The translations under genes and the position numbers were made by a program. From contig JAJDZT010000119.1 of assembly GCA_022824525.1 (NCBI GenBank), positions 22,557 to 86,556 of the forward strand: a stretch of 64,000 nucleotides of DNA. The letters run 5' to 3'. Below are positions 46,082 to 54,130 of this stretch, one piece after another. Numbering within the stretch: the stretch's first letter is position 1; every line of letters starts with the position of its first letter. The stretch is from Silicimonas sp. Its GTDB lineage: Bacteria; Pseudomonadota; Alphaproteobacteria; Rhodobacterales; Rhodobacteraceae. The notes beneath the pieces are model-generated. The model ran no database searches. It had not been told where the DNA came from and was given only the letters and a program-made list of their open reading frames with translations.

Positions 46082-47593
46082 ATGGAAACTATTCTTGTCT
46101 CTCTTGGTGGCGGTCTGCTGCAAGCATTCGAACCGCTTAACCTGTTCATGATCTTTGCCGGATGTCTGGCCGGGCTCTTTGTCGGCTGTATGCCCGGGCT
46201 CGGTTCGGTCAATGGTGTCGCCATTCTATTGCCGGTGACTTTCCTGGTTCCGCCAACGGCAGCAATCATCTTCCTCGCTGCGCTTTATTACGGCGCGATG
46301 TACGGGGGTGCCATCAGTTCGATCACGCTTGGGATCCCCGGGGCGTCGACGGCGGTTGCAACTGTGTTCGACGGGCGACCGATGGCTCAGTCAGGGAAGG
46401 CTGACAAGGCGCTCATGGCCGCGGCCATTGCAAGCTTTATCGGCGGGACCGTTTCCATTGTTCTTTTCACACTGTTCGCGCCTCCGCTTGCCGCCTTCGC
46501 ATTGAAGTTCGGGCCACAGGAAGAGTTCGCCCTTATGCTGCTGGCCTTCGCGACCTTCATCGGTCTTGGCGGTGATGACATCCCAAAGACGATTTTCTCG
46601 ATCCTGTTGGGGCTTGTGATGGCAGCGATTGGGTTCGACATCATCTCTGGTCAGCCACGCATGATATTCTTCGACATGGTCGAGTTCCAGCGCGGCATCG
46701 GTTTCCTTGTCCTTGCAATTGGCATCTACGGCATCGGTGAAATGCTCTGGACCTTGGAGAGCACCAAGGGGAAGGTGCAGATGCATAGCGTCAACATCAC
46801 ATGGGCGCGGTTCAAGGAGAACCTGAGAGAAATCAAGGACTACATCAATTCAACCTGGATCGGTTCCGTACTTGGCTTCTTTGTCGGCACGCTTCCTGCT
46901 GCAGGCGCGACACCGGCTTCTTTGATGAGCTACGGATTGTCGAAGACATTCTCGAAAGATCCCGAGAGTTTCGGCAAGGGCAATGTTGCCGGCGTTGCGG
47001 CCCCTGAAGCCGCGAACAACGCAGCTTCGACGGGTTCCATGCTGCCGATGATCACGCTCGGGATTCCCGGGTCGCCGACAACAGCCATTCTGCTTGGCGG
47101 CATGATCATCTGGGGGCTGCGTCCGGGGCCGCTTCTGTTCACCGAAAGCCCGGATTTCGTGTGGGGACTTATCGGTTCGATGTATGTCGCGAACGTCGCG
47201 ACGGTCCTGCTGAACCTCGCGTTGATCCCGGTCTTCATCCGCGTGCTGGCCATGCCGTTCACTCTGCTGACGCCGATCATCTTCATGCTCTGTGTGCTTG
47301 GGGTTTTCGCAACCACGGACCGGATGTTCGATACGTGGATCATGCTGATCCTTGGTGTCGGCGGCTACCTTCTTCGCAAATTGAACTACCCGGTGGCCCC
47401 GGCTGTCCTCGCCATCGTTCTGGGCCCGCTGGCTGAGAGGTCGCTTCGGCAATCGCTGATTTCGAGTCAGGGAGATGTGACGACATTCGTCACCCGACCC
47501 ATCTCACTCACCTGTGTTATTCTGGCTGTTCTGCTGATCTCGTATCCGCTTATCCAGAGGATGATGCGGCGGCGTGCGGAGGCGCAGACTTAA
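46082..47593 (+). CDS. tctA: TTT transporter large permease (TctA family)
   Basis: The 503-residue protein has about twelve membrane segments and the TctA signature repeats: CMPGLGSVNGVAILLPVTF and GGAISSITLGIPGASTAVAT in the first half, then FFVGTLPAAGATPASLMSYG and GSMLPMITLGIPGSPTTAILLGG in the second. It transports carboxylates with cations. GAGGAGCCGGGGTC precedes the ATG, 12 nt after tctB. Confidence 0.95.
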   Translation: METILVSLGGGLLQAFEPLNLFMIFAGCLAGLFVGCMPGLGSVNGVAILLPVTFLVPPTAAIIFLAALYYGAMYGGAISSITLGIPGASTAVATVFDGRPMAQSGKADKALMAAAIASFIGGTVSIVLFTLFAPPLAAFALKFGPQEEFALMLLAFATFIGLGGDDIPKTIFSILLGLVMAAIGFDIISGQPRMIFFDMVEFQRGIGFLVLAIGIYGIGEMLWTLESTKGKVQMHSVNITWARFKENLREIKDYINSTWIGSVLGFFVGTLPAAGATPASLMSYGLSKTFSKDPESFGKGNVAGVAAPEAANNAASTGSMLPMITLGIPGSPTTAILLGGMIIWGLRPGPLLFTESPDFVWGLIGSMYVANVATVLLNLALIPVFIRVLAMPFTLLTPIIFMLCVLGVFATTDRMFDTWIMLILGVGGYLLRKLNYPVAPAVLAIVLGPLAERSLRQSLISSQGDVTTFVTRPISLTCVILAVLLISYPLIQRMMRRRAEAQT

Positions 47594-47596
47594 CAA

Positions 47597-47626
47597 GTTT
47601 ACAAATTTGACCGTCGTTTTGTAAAC
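47597..47626. promoter_or_regulatory. Inverted GTTTACAAA sites between tctA and the PanE-like gene
   Basis: GTTTACAAA (47597–47605) and TTTGTAAAC (47618–47626) are exact inverted copies with a 12-nt spacer, 21 bp centre to centre. RamB/ScfR-type regulators recognise related (A)ACTTTGCAAA sequences, and such a regulator is encoded at 48832–50235. Confidence 0.55.
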
Positions 47627-47708
47627 GCACTACACAGAAACTCGAATTTTGTGGGATCGGATCGGCTGCGCAACTATATTACCTTGATACTAACTATCGA
47701 GGTGGAAA

Positions 47709-48761
47709 ATGACCCGCAAAATTTTGATCCTTGGCGCCTCTTATGGCTCGCTGCTCGGCACGAAACTGCTGATGGCTGGGCATGACGTGACGCTTGTGTG
47801 CCGCAAGGCAACGGCTGAACTTTTCAACGCTGAAGGATCCGAGGTGCGGATCAAGCTTCGGGATGAAGACCTGCATCGGCATTTCCGCTCAGCTGATCTT
47901 GCGGGAACATTGTCTGCTTCCGAGCCGAACGATGTGCATCCCGAAGACTTCGATCTCATGGTTCTCGCCATGTCCGAACCGCAATATGCGGTCGGTGACG
48001 TGCGCGCCCTGATGTCACGGATCGCGCTTGCGAAGGTGCCGTGCCTGTCGCTGATGAACATGCCGCCGATACCATATCTGAAGCGCATCCCGGGTCTGGA
48101 CGCAGACCGACTGGCAGCCTGCTTCACGTCTCTTGATGGATGGCGCGATTTCGAGCCGGGGCTTGTTTCCCTCTGCAGTCCCGACCCACAGGCGTTCCGC
48201 CTGCCAGATACCGGAGCGAACGTTTTGCATGTCGGTCTTCCGACCAACTTCAAAGCGGCGCCGTTTGAATCTGCTGAACACAATAAGATGTTGAAAGAGC
48301 TGGAAGCAGATATCGACGCTATTCGCGTGGACGGCAAAGAAGTTCCGGTGAAGCTGAAAGCGCACGACTCCTTGTTTGTGCCCTTCGCGAAATGGGCGAT
48401 GCTGCTGACCGGCAACTATCGTTGTGTCCAGACAATTGGCGTTCGCCCGATCAAGGAAGCGGTTCACGGCGACATCGACACGTCACGTTCAATCTACCAG
48501 TCCGTAACGGACTTGGTGATCAGGCTTGGCGCGACGCCTGACAGCCAGGTTCCATTCGAGAAGTATGCAAAGGCCGCAGAAGGTCTGCTGAAGCCCTCGT
48601 CAGCAGCGCGTGCCATTGACGGTGGTGCCCAGCAGATCGAGCGGGTCGATCTGCTGGTGCAACTGATCGCCGAGCAGCTTGGTATGGGCAACCCGGCCGT
48701 CGACGATGTTGTGGCCACGGTGACTTCGCGTTTGTCTGGCAACAGGCAGGCCGCCGCTTAA
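47709..48761 (+). CDS. Ketopantoate reductase (ApbA/PanE)-like dehydrogenase
   Basis: The 350-residue NAD(P)-dependent protein has an N-terminal Rossmann fold (ILILGASYGSLLGTKLLMAGHDVTLVCR) whose glycine motif is altered (GASYGS), and a C-terminal helical domain with 'KLKAHDSLFVPFAKWAMLLTGNYR'. PanE proteins reduce 2-oxoacids, and the family has many carrying other substrates such as malate-like or tartronate-like compounds. Because it sits between a TTT transporter and the ScfR-like regulator, glyoxylate or hydroxypyruvate handling is a candidate, unproven. GAGGTGGAAA precedes the ATG. Confidence 0.75.
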   Translation: MTRKILILGASYGSLLGTKLLMAGHDVTLVCRKATAELFNAEGSEVRIKLRDEDLHRHFRSADLAGTLSASEPNDVHPEDFDLMVLAMSEPQYAVGDVRALMSRIALAKVPCLSLMNMPPIPYLKRIPGLDADRLAACFTSLDGWRDFEPGLVSLCSPDPQAFRLPDTGANVLHVGLPTNFKAAPFESAEHNKMLKELEADIDAIRVDGKEVPVKLKAHDSLFVPFAKWAMLLTGNYRCVQTIGVRPIKEAVHGDIDTSRSIYQSVTDLVIRLGATPDSQVPFEKYAKAAEGLLKPSSAARAIDGGAQQIERVDLLVQLIAEQLGMGNPAVDDVVATVTSRLSGNRQAAA

Positions 48762-48788
48762 CGACTTTGGTCAACCAATCAAGGAACG

Positions 48789-48814
48789 CGCCAGCCCTTG
48801 TGGCTGGCGTTTTT
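48789..48814 (+). terminator. Rho-independent terminator after the PanE-like gene
   Basis: CGCCAGCC (48789–48796), a 5-nt loop and GGCTGGCG (48802–48809) are followed by TTTTT. It ends the transcript 28 nt past the stop. Confidence 0.92.
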
Positions 48815-48831
48815 CGTTTGGCAGAGCCCAT

Positions 48832-50235
48832 TCAGCTTTCGTAACGCGTGTTTCCCCGCCGATCCGGACTGATTGGCAAGTCTACGAACAATGGCTGGTG
48901 CGCACGTTGCGAACAGGCTTGGCGCGGACACAGGTGGCAGTTGATCCCGATCTGGCTGAACATGTCTTCGCTATCGAGATTGAAAGACCGCGCGTAACCT
49001 ATTTCCTCTACGAAGCGGAATTCGCATCCAAGGGCGACTGCCAATCGACGATCCTGGGATTCGCGGCTGAACACCGGGCGGTCGGTTGTGCGGCTGATTG
49101 TGAAAAACCGTTCTCCCTCCGGAAGTTCCACGAACTGCGGCAAGATCACCCCGGGGGTTCGGAAGGCTGTGTGAATGTTCCAGACCGGGCAGGCGCCGCC
49201 AAACTCAGCAAGCGTGAACGTCGTCGAATTGAACCGCTTGGTGACGTTTCCTGCCTTGTCGATCCGCAGGAAGAAGAAGGGGACCCCTGTCGCATTCTTG
49301 CGTTGCAGGGTGGTCAGGCGATGGCACACTTGTTCGAAGGACACACTGAAGGCGGCGGCAATGCGGTCAACGTCGTATTTCGTGGCCTGCGCTGCGGCAA
49401 GGACATCTGCATATGGCATGACAACGGCGCCCGCGAAGTAATTTGCGAGTTCGACCTGGCACCGGGCCAGACCGCTCGGCGAGGTGATGCCGCTGTCAGA
49501 AACCAGTGTGTTGAGGATCTTGTCGGCCTCGAGCAGGCAGAGGACATGCGCAAGCTGGAACGTGCGGTTCTGATAGTCCAGAGCTTGAGACAGGAAAACG
49601 GTACCTGCGTCGCGATCGAAGATGCGAAGTGCTTCGCTCATGTCTTCGACTGAGTTGATCTGAACGGCCACACCATGCCTTTCCTGAAGCCGTATCTTCA
49701 GCATCGCGTAGACGTCGTCGGGTGCGCAGGGCTGTTCCGCCCGCAGGGTCTCTGCTGCTCTCTCAAGGGCGGGGAAGTGGTTCTGATGGTTGCGGAAAAA
49801 GTCGTGGATGATCGTTTCGGGAGTGGATGCCAAAAGGTCGTCTGGCATGCGTTCCTGTCCCTGTCGCAGCATCTTGTCGAGGGTGGTGCGGTGCATCCTG
49901 TAAATCTGGAGGAAGTTGTCGACCAGCCCGGGAGCATGGTCGACCGCTGCGCGCAGTTCCTGAAGATCGGGTGTGCCTGTGAAGACAGGATCCTGCAGGG
50001 TGCTTCGCAGTTCAGCCAGAACATTTGAGCTGGGATCCTGGACCAGTTCACGCCAGTCGATGGAGTACTTGTCGGACAGCGCCATCAGCATTTGAACCGA
50101 CAGGCTGCGTTGGTTGTTTTCCAATAGGTTCACGTAGGCCGGGCTGACGCCGAGCGCCTTCGCCATCTCAGCCTGTGTTTGTTTGCTCGCGCGCCGCAGT
50201 TGACGTAATTGCGGACCGACAAAGGTTTTCTTCAT
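48832..50235 (-). CDS. ScfR/RamB-type (XRE + IrrE-like + DUF2083) short-chain fatty acyl regulator
   Basis: The 467-residue protein starts with an XRE helix-turn-helix (LRQLRRASKQTQAEMAKALGVSPAYVNLLENNQR, about 10–43), followed by a degenerate ImmA/IrrE metallopeptidase region (FQLAHVLCLLEADK, with no HExxH) and a C-terminal DUF2083 domain. The end has a cysteine set CHLCPRQACSQRAHQP. Members such as RamB, PrpR-like and CceR-type proteins control acetate, propionate and glyoxylate genes. TTTACAA repeats sit 15–31 nt upstream of its own start and between tctA and the PanE-like gene, suggesting autoregulation and local control. Confidence 0.88.
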   Translation of the reverse strand: MKKTFVGPQLRQLRRASKQTQAEMAKALGVSPAYVNLLENNQRSLSVQMLMALSDKYSIDWRELVQDPSSNVLAELRSTLQDPVFTGTPDLQELRAAVDHAPGLVDNFLQIYRMHRTTLDKMLRQGQERMPDDLLASTPETIIHDFFRNHQNHFPALERAAETLRAEQPCAPDDVYAMLKIRLQERHGVAVQINSVEDMSEALRIFDRDAGTVFLSQALDYQNRTFQLAHVLCLLEADKILNTLVSDSGITSPSGLARCQVELANYFAGAVVMPYADVLAAAQATKYDVDRIAAAFSVSFEQVCHRLTTLQRKNATGVPFFFLRIDKAGNVTKRFNSTTFTLAEFGGACPVWNIHTAFRTPGVILPQFVELPEGERFFTISRTTDRPVFSRESQDRRLAVALGCEFRFVEEIGYARSFNLDSEDMFSQIGINCHLCPRQACSQRAHQPLFVDLPISPDRRGNTRYES

Positions 50236-50249
50236 AATCTGTCGCCCGA

Positions 50250-50266
50250 ATTTACAAGTTTACGAA
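50250..50266. promoter_or_regulatory. Tandem TTTACAAG/TTTACGAA sites before the ScfR-like gene
   Basis: ATTTACAAG and GTTTACGAA lie head-to-tail (8-nt step) just upstream of the regulator's start at 50235, and match the GTTTACAAA dyad at 47597–47626 apart from one or two bases. They are probably its autoregulatory operator. Confidence 0.5.
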
Positions 50267-50340
50267 TCTATCTCACCAAAACCCACACATACAACACACA
50301 TACCCGGTTTTGTGTGGTTTGCCTACCATCTCGTGCTAAC

Positions 50341-50350
50341 TGGTATACCA
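50341..50350. promoter_or_regulatory. GntR/FCD-type operator TGGTATACCA before sgaA
   Basis: The palindrome is identical to the one at 37997–38006 and lies 43 nt upstream of the sgaA start. Its presence 12 kb away from the gntR gene ties sgaA–hprA to the same regulator. Confidence 0.65.
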
Positions 50351-50393
50351 CACGAAATCACAGAACCGGGTTTCTCTCGGAAGGAGCAGATCG

Positions 50394-51587
50394 ATGAAAA
50401 TTGGCTATAACGGATTGGCCGTTCCGGGACCCACGAACATGCCATTCCAAATCCGCAAAGCGATGGATGTTGCCTTGCAGGATCACCGTGCTCCGGACTT
50501 CCCAGAGTTCACCAAGCCGCTGTTCGAAGACCTCAAGAAGGTCTTCAAGACCGAGACGGGTCGCGTTTTCGTTTACCCCTGTTCAGGAACAGGTGGCTGG
50601 GAGGCCGCGATCACAAATACCCTCTCCGAGGGCGACAAGGTTTTGGCGTCGGTCTTTGGCCAGTTCTCTCTGCTTTGGGTGGACCTATGTCAGCGCTTTG
50701 GCCTTGAAGTTGATGCCATCGATGTCGAGTGGGGCAAGGGCGTGCCGCTCGACGAATACCGCGAAAAACTTGCGGCTGATAGAAACCATGAAATCAAGGC
50801 AGTGCTCGCGACGCACAATGAGACGGCGACAGGTGTCACGTCCGATATTGCGGGCATTCGCGCAATCCTCGACGATCTGGGGCATCCCGCACTTCTTTTC
50901 GTGGACGGTGTCAGTTCGGTGGCGTCCATCGATTTCCGCATGGAAGAATGGGGCGTGGATGTCATCGTTTCCGGTTCGCAGAAGGGTTTCATGATGCCGA
51001 CTGGCCTTGCGGTGATCGGTGTTAGCCAAAAGGCGATCGACATGGGGCCCTCGGCCGGGCTGAAGCGGTGCTTCTTTGATTTTCGGGACATGATCACAAC
51101 AAATGATCAAGGGTACTTCCCTTATACTCCGGCAGCGACACTGCTGCACGGACTGCGCGCGTCAATTGACATGTTGATGGAGGAGGGGCTTGAAAACGTC
51201 TTTGCTCGCCATCATCGCCTCGCAGGTGGCGTTCGCGCTGCAGTTGACGCCTGGGGATTGCGCAATTGCGCTCAGGGGCCGGAATGGCATTCAGACACGG
51301 TCACAGCCATCCTCGTACCCGAAGGTTTCGACGCCAACGATGTCATTCAAACGGCCTATCAGAAGTATAACCTGTCTCTTGGCGCAGGGCTTAACAAAGT
51401 CGCAGGCAAGGTTTTCCGAATTGGGCATCTTGGCTGGCTAAACGAGATCATGGTGCTCCAGTCGCTTGGCGGCGTGGAAATGGCGCTGCGTGACGTGGGC
51501 ATTCCGTTTGAACCTGGTGCGGGAGTCGGGGCGGCGGTGAAGCACTTCACGGAAACCAGCTCTGCGATGCAACTCGCAGCGGAGTAA
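50394..51587 (+). CDS. sgaA: Serine–glyoxylate aminotransferase
   Basis: This 397-residue PLP enzyme (class V fold) is close to the SgaA of methylotrophs: 'GLAVPGPTNMPFQIRKAMDVALQDHRAPDFPEF', 'SGTGGWEAAITNTLSEGDKVL', then DGVSSVASIDFRMEEWGVDV and the PLP-Lys in SGSQKGFMMPTG (about residue 202). It converts glyoxylate and serine to glycine and hydroxypyruvate, the third step of the serine cycle. A TGGTATACCA palindrome lies 43 nt upstream. BhcA-type aspartate–glyoxylate aminotransferases are related, but no bhcBCD genes are here. Confidence 0.92.
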   Translation: MKIGYNGLAVPGPTNMPFQIRKAMDVALQDHRAPDFPEFTKPLFEDLKKVFKTETGRVFVYPCSGTGGWEAAITNTLSEGDKVLASVFGQFSLLWVDLCQRFGLEVDAIDVEWGKGVPLDEYREKLAADRNHEIKAVLATHNETATGVTSDIAGIRAILDDLGHPALLFVDGVSSVASIDFRMEEWGVDVIVSGSQKGFMMPTGLAVIGVSQKAIDMGPSAGLKRCFFDFRDMITTNDQGYFPYTPAATLLHGLRASIDMLMEEGLENVFARHHRLAGGVRAAVDAWGLRNCAQGPEWHSDTVTAILVPEGFDANDVIQTAYQKYNLSLGAGLNKVAGKVFRIGHLGWLNEIMVLQSLGGVEMALRDVGIPFEPGAGVGAAVKHFTETSSAMQLAAE

Positions 51588-51595
51588 TTTTGAGC

Positions 51596-51620
51596 GCCCC
51601 TTGTCATTTGGCCAAGGGGC
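51596..51620 (+). other. Hairpin between sgaA and hprA
   Basis: GCCCCTTG (51596–51603) and CAAGGGGC (51613–51620) form an 8-bp stem with a 9-nt loop, 8 nt after the sgaA stop. No T-run follows, so it may stabilise the upstream message. Confidence 0.55.
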
Positions 51621-51638
51621 ACCATCCTTCCGGAAGTC

Positions 51639-52595
51639 ATGACCAAAATCGTTTTCCTCGACCGCTCCACCATCGGCCCGTCCGTTTCCGTCAATAAACC
51701 GTCATTCGAACATGACTGGGTGGAATACGACCGCACTCGACCCGACCAGGTGATCGAACGCCTTGCCGGTGCTGATATTGCGGTATCGAACAAGGTGCCG
51801 ATCCGTCGCGATGCCATCGAAGCGTTGCCTGATCTCAAGATGATCTGCATTCCGGCCACCGGGTATGATGCCTTTGACACTGAAGCCTGCAAAGAGCGTG
51901 GGATCGTAGTGTCGAACGTGCGCGGCTACGCCGTGAATACCGTGCCCGAGCATACATTCGCTTTGATCCTTGCCTTGCGCCGGTCGCTCGTCGGTTTTCG
52001 GCAGGATGTGATTGATGGCGAATGGCAGAAGGCGGCGCAATTCTGCTTTTTCAATCACCCGATCCGAGATCTTGCTGGTTCCACGTTGGGAATCTTCGGC
52101 GAAGGCGTTTTGGGGCAGGGTGTGGCGAAGCTGGGCCAGGCCTTTGGGATGCGCGTCCTTTTTGCGGCACATAAAGGTGTTGATGGGTTGGGGCCGCTTT
52201 ACACTCCGTTCGATCAGGTAGTCGAGGAAGCGGACGTGCTGACAATGCATGCCCCCTTGATGCCGGCGACAGCCAATATGATCTCGGACCGTGAGTTCGG
52301 CATGATGAAAAAGAAGCCGCTTATCATAAACGCGTCCCGTGGCGGTTTGGTCGATGAAGCGGCGCTGGTTCGTGCGTTGGACGCAGGCCAAATCTCGGGC
52401 GTTGGGTTTGATGTGCTGACCAGCGAACCACCCCAGCCGGATAACCCGCTCCTCTCGATCCTCGAGCGGCCAAACGTAATCGTCACACCGCACACGGCCT
52501 GGGCGAGCGACGAGGCGATGCAAACGCTATGGGATCAGGTCGTCGAGCATTTGGAGAACTTCCACAGAGGTACGCCGTCCAACCGCGTCGTCTGA
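51639..52595 (+). CDS. hprA: Hydroxypyruvate/glyoxylate reductase (D-2-hydroxyacid dehydrogenase)
   Basis: The 318-residue NAD(P)H enzyme has the D-2-hydroxyacid dehydrogenase split fold: 'VSNKVPIRRDAIEALPDLKMICIPATGYDA', NAD site 'GSTLGIFGEGVLGQGVAKLG' (GEGVLG in place of GxGxxG), and the active-site triad Arg in INASRGGLVDE, Glu in TSEPP, and His in VTPHTAWAS. It resembles HprA of serine-cycle methylotrophs and reduces hydroxypyruvate to glycerate. It lies 51 nt after sgaA, which makes the substrate hydroxypyruvate. Convergent with gabD (12 nt between). Confidence 0.92.
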   Translation: MTKIVFLDRSTIGPSVSVNKPSFEHDWVEYDRTRPDQVIERLAGADIAVSNKVPIRRDAIEALPDLKMICIPATGYDAFDTEACKERGIVVSNVRGYAVNTVPEHTFALILALRRSLVGFRQDVIDGEWQKAAQFCFFNHPIRDLAGSTLGIFGEGVLGQGVAKLGQAFGMRVLFAAHKGVDGLGPLYTPFDQVVEEADVLTMHAPLMPATANMISDREFGMMKKKPLIINASRGGLVDEAALVRALDAGQISGVGFDVLTSEPPQPDNPLLSILERPNVIVTPHTAWASDEAMQTLWDQVVEHLENFHRGTPSNRVV

Positions 52596-52607
52596 CTCAA
52601 TTCCGTG

Positions 52608-54092
52608 TCAGACATCGACCGAGAGGCAGAGATATTTGAGCTCCATGAACTCATCCATGCCATGCCGGCTTCCTTCACGACCAAGCCCTGATTGCTTGAC
52701 CCCGCCAAAAGGTGCGACCTCGGTGGAGATAAGTCCTGTGTTGATACCGACCATGCCATACTCCAGGCCTTCGGAAACACGCGTTATCCGGCTGATGTCC
52801 TTCGCATAGAAATAGCACGCGAGGCCAAAGATCGTGTCATTGGCCTTTGCGATCACTTCCTCTTCAGTGTCGAATTTGAAGAGCGGCGCGAGGGGACCAA
52901 ACGTTTCTTCCTGGGCGAAAGCCATATCTTGAGTGGCGCCGGTAACGATGGTCGGCTCAAAAAATGTGCCGCCGAGCGCGTGCGGTTTGCCGCCCGTCAC
53001 AACTTTTCCCCCCTTGGAGGTTGCGTCGGCGATGTGCTCCTCGACCTTTTCGACCGCTTCCTTGTTGATGAGCGGTCCCAATTGAGATCCGTCGGTCAGT
53101 CCGTCGCCCACTTTCATGGCATTTACAGCGGCCGCAAGTTTCTCGGCGAAGGCATCGTAGACGCCAGCTTGGACGTAAATCCGGTTGGCGCAAACGCAGG
53201 TTTGACCGTTGTTTCTATACTTGGAGATCATCGCGCCCTCGACGGCCGCGTCGAGGTCAGCATCGTCAAAGACAATGAACGGCGCATTGCCACCCAATTC
53301 CATCGAGCACTTCATGACCTGGTCGGCGGCCTGGCGCAGAAGAATGCGGCCAACTTCCGTGGACCCCGTGAAGGTCAGCTTGCGGACCGTGGGGTTTTCA
53401 CAGAACTCTTTGCCGATTTCTGAGGAATGCGTGGAGGGGATGATCGACAGGACACCTTTAGGGAGGCCTGCGCGATCAGCGAGAACGCCCAATGCAAGCG
53501 CGGAAAGCGGTGTTTCGGCGGCCGGGCGCGCAACGAATGCACAGCCCGCGGCAAGGGCCGGCCCCACTTTGCGGGTGATCATCGCATTCGGAAAGTTCCA
53601 GGGCGTGATCGACGCGGCTACGCCGATTGGTTGGCTGATTACCGTGATCCGCTTGTCTCGCTGATGTCCAGGAACTGTTTCGCCGTAGATGCGTTTGGCT
53701 TCTTCCGCGAACCACTCGATGAAAGAGGCGCCGTAGAGGATTTCTCCCTTGGCTTCGGCATGTGGCTTGCCTTGTTCTGCCGTAAGGATGGTACCGAGAT
53801 CGTCCGCGTTTTCGACCATAAGGTCGTGCCATTTGCGGAGGACCGCAGCGCGTTCCTTTCCCGTCATCGCGGCCCATTCCTTCTGGGCGGCCTCTGCTGC
53901 GGAAATCGCGCGGGCTGTCTCACTTCGCGAAAGGTCGGCCACATGCGCAATCACGTCGCCACGTGCTGGATTGATGACTTCGAAAGTGTCGCCGTTGTCT
54001 GCATCGACCCACTCGCCCGCGAGATAGGCTTGTGTCGCAAGAAGCGACGGATCGTTGAGCAGGGAGGCAAGGTCAGTGTTTTGGTCAAGCAT
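52608..54092 (-). CDS. gabD: NAD(P)+-dependent succinate-semialdehyde dehydrogenase
   Basis: The 494-residue aldehyde dehydrogenase matches GabD almost throughout: 'YLAGEWVDADNGDTFEVINPARGD', 'GASFIEWFAEEAKRIYGETVPGHQRDKR', 'TPWNFPNAMITRKVGPALAAGC', catalytic Glu in MELGGNAPF and catalytic Cys in NNGQTCVCAN. One change stands out: the usual VLKPA coenzyme-binding Lys is Arg (FVARPAAETP, near residue 190), which may shift the NAD/NADP preference. It oxidises a C4 semialdehyde, consistent with GABA-type or related degradation via the neighbouring class III aminotransferase. Confidence 0.9.
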   Translation of the reverse strand: MLDQNTDLASLLNDPSLLATQAYLAGEWVDADNGDTFEVINPARGDVIAHVADLSRSETARAISAAEAAQKEWAAMTGKERAAVLRKWHDLMVENADDLGTILTAEQGKPHAEAKGEILYGASFIEWFAEEAKRIYGETVPGHQRDKRITVISQPIGVAASITPWNFPNAMITRKVGPALAAGCAFVARPAAETPLSALALGVLADRAGLPKGVLSIIPSTHSSEIGKEFCENPTVRKLTFTGSTEVGRILLRQAADQVMKCSMELGGNAPFIVFDDADLDAAVEGAMISKYRNNGQTCVCANRIYVQAGVYDAFAEKLAAAVNAMKVGDGLTDGSQLGPLINKEAVEKVEEHIADATSKGGKVVTGGKPHALGGTFFEPTIVTGATQDMAFAQEETFGPLAPLFKFDTEEEVIAKANDTIFGLACYFYAKDISRITRVSEGLEYGMVGINTGLISTEVAPFGGVKQSGLGREGSRHGMDEFMELKYLCLSVDV

Positions 54093-54130
54093 GCTGCGAT
54101 CTCTTTCAGTGTCGTCTTTGTTAGGTGCCG

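Noticed and set aside
50394..51587. sgaA as bhcA of the beta-hydroxyaspartate cycle
   Set aside because: No bhcB, bhcC, bhcD or IclR-type bhcR nearby, and the neighbour is hydroxypyruvate reductase, which fits the serine cycle.
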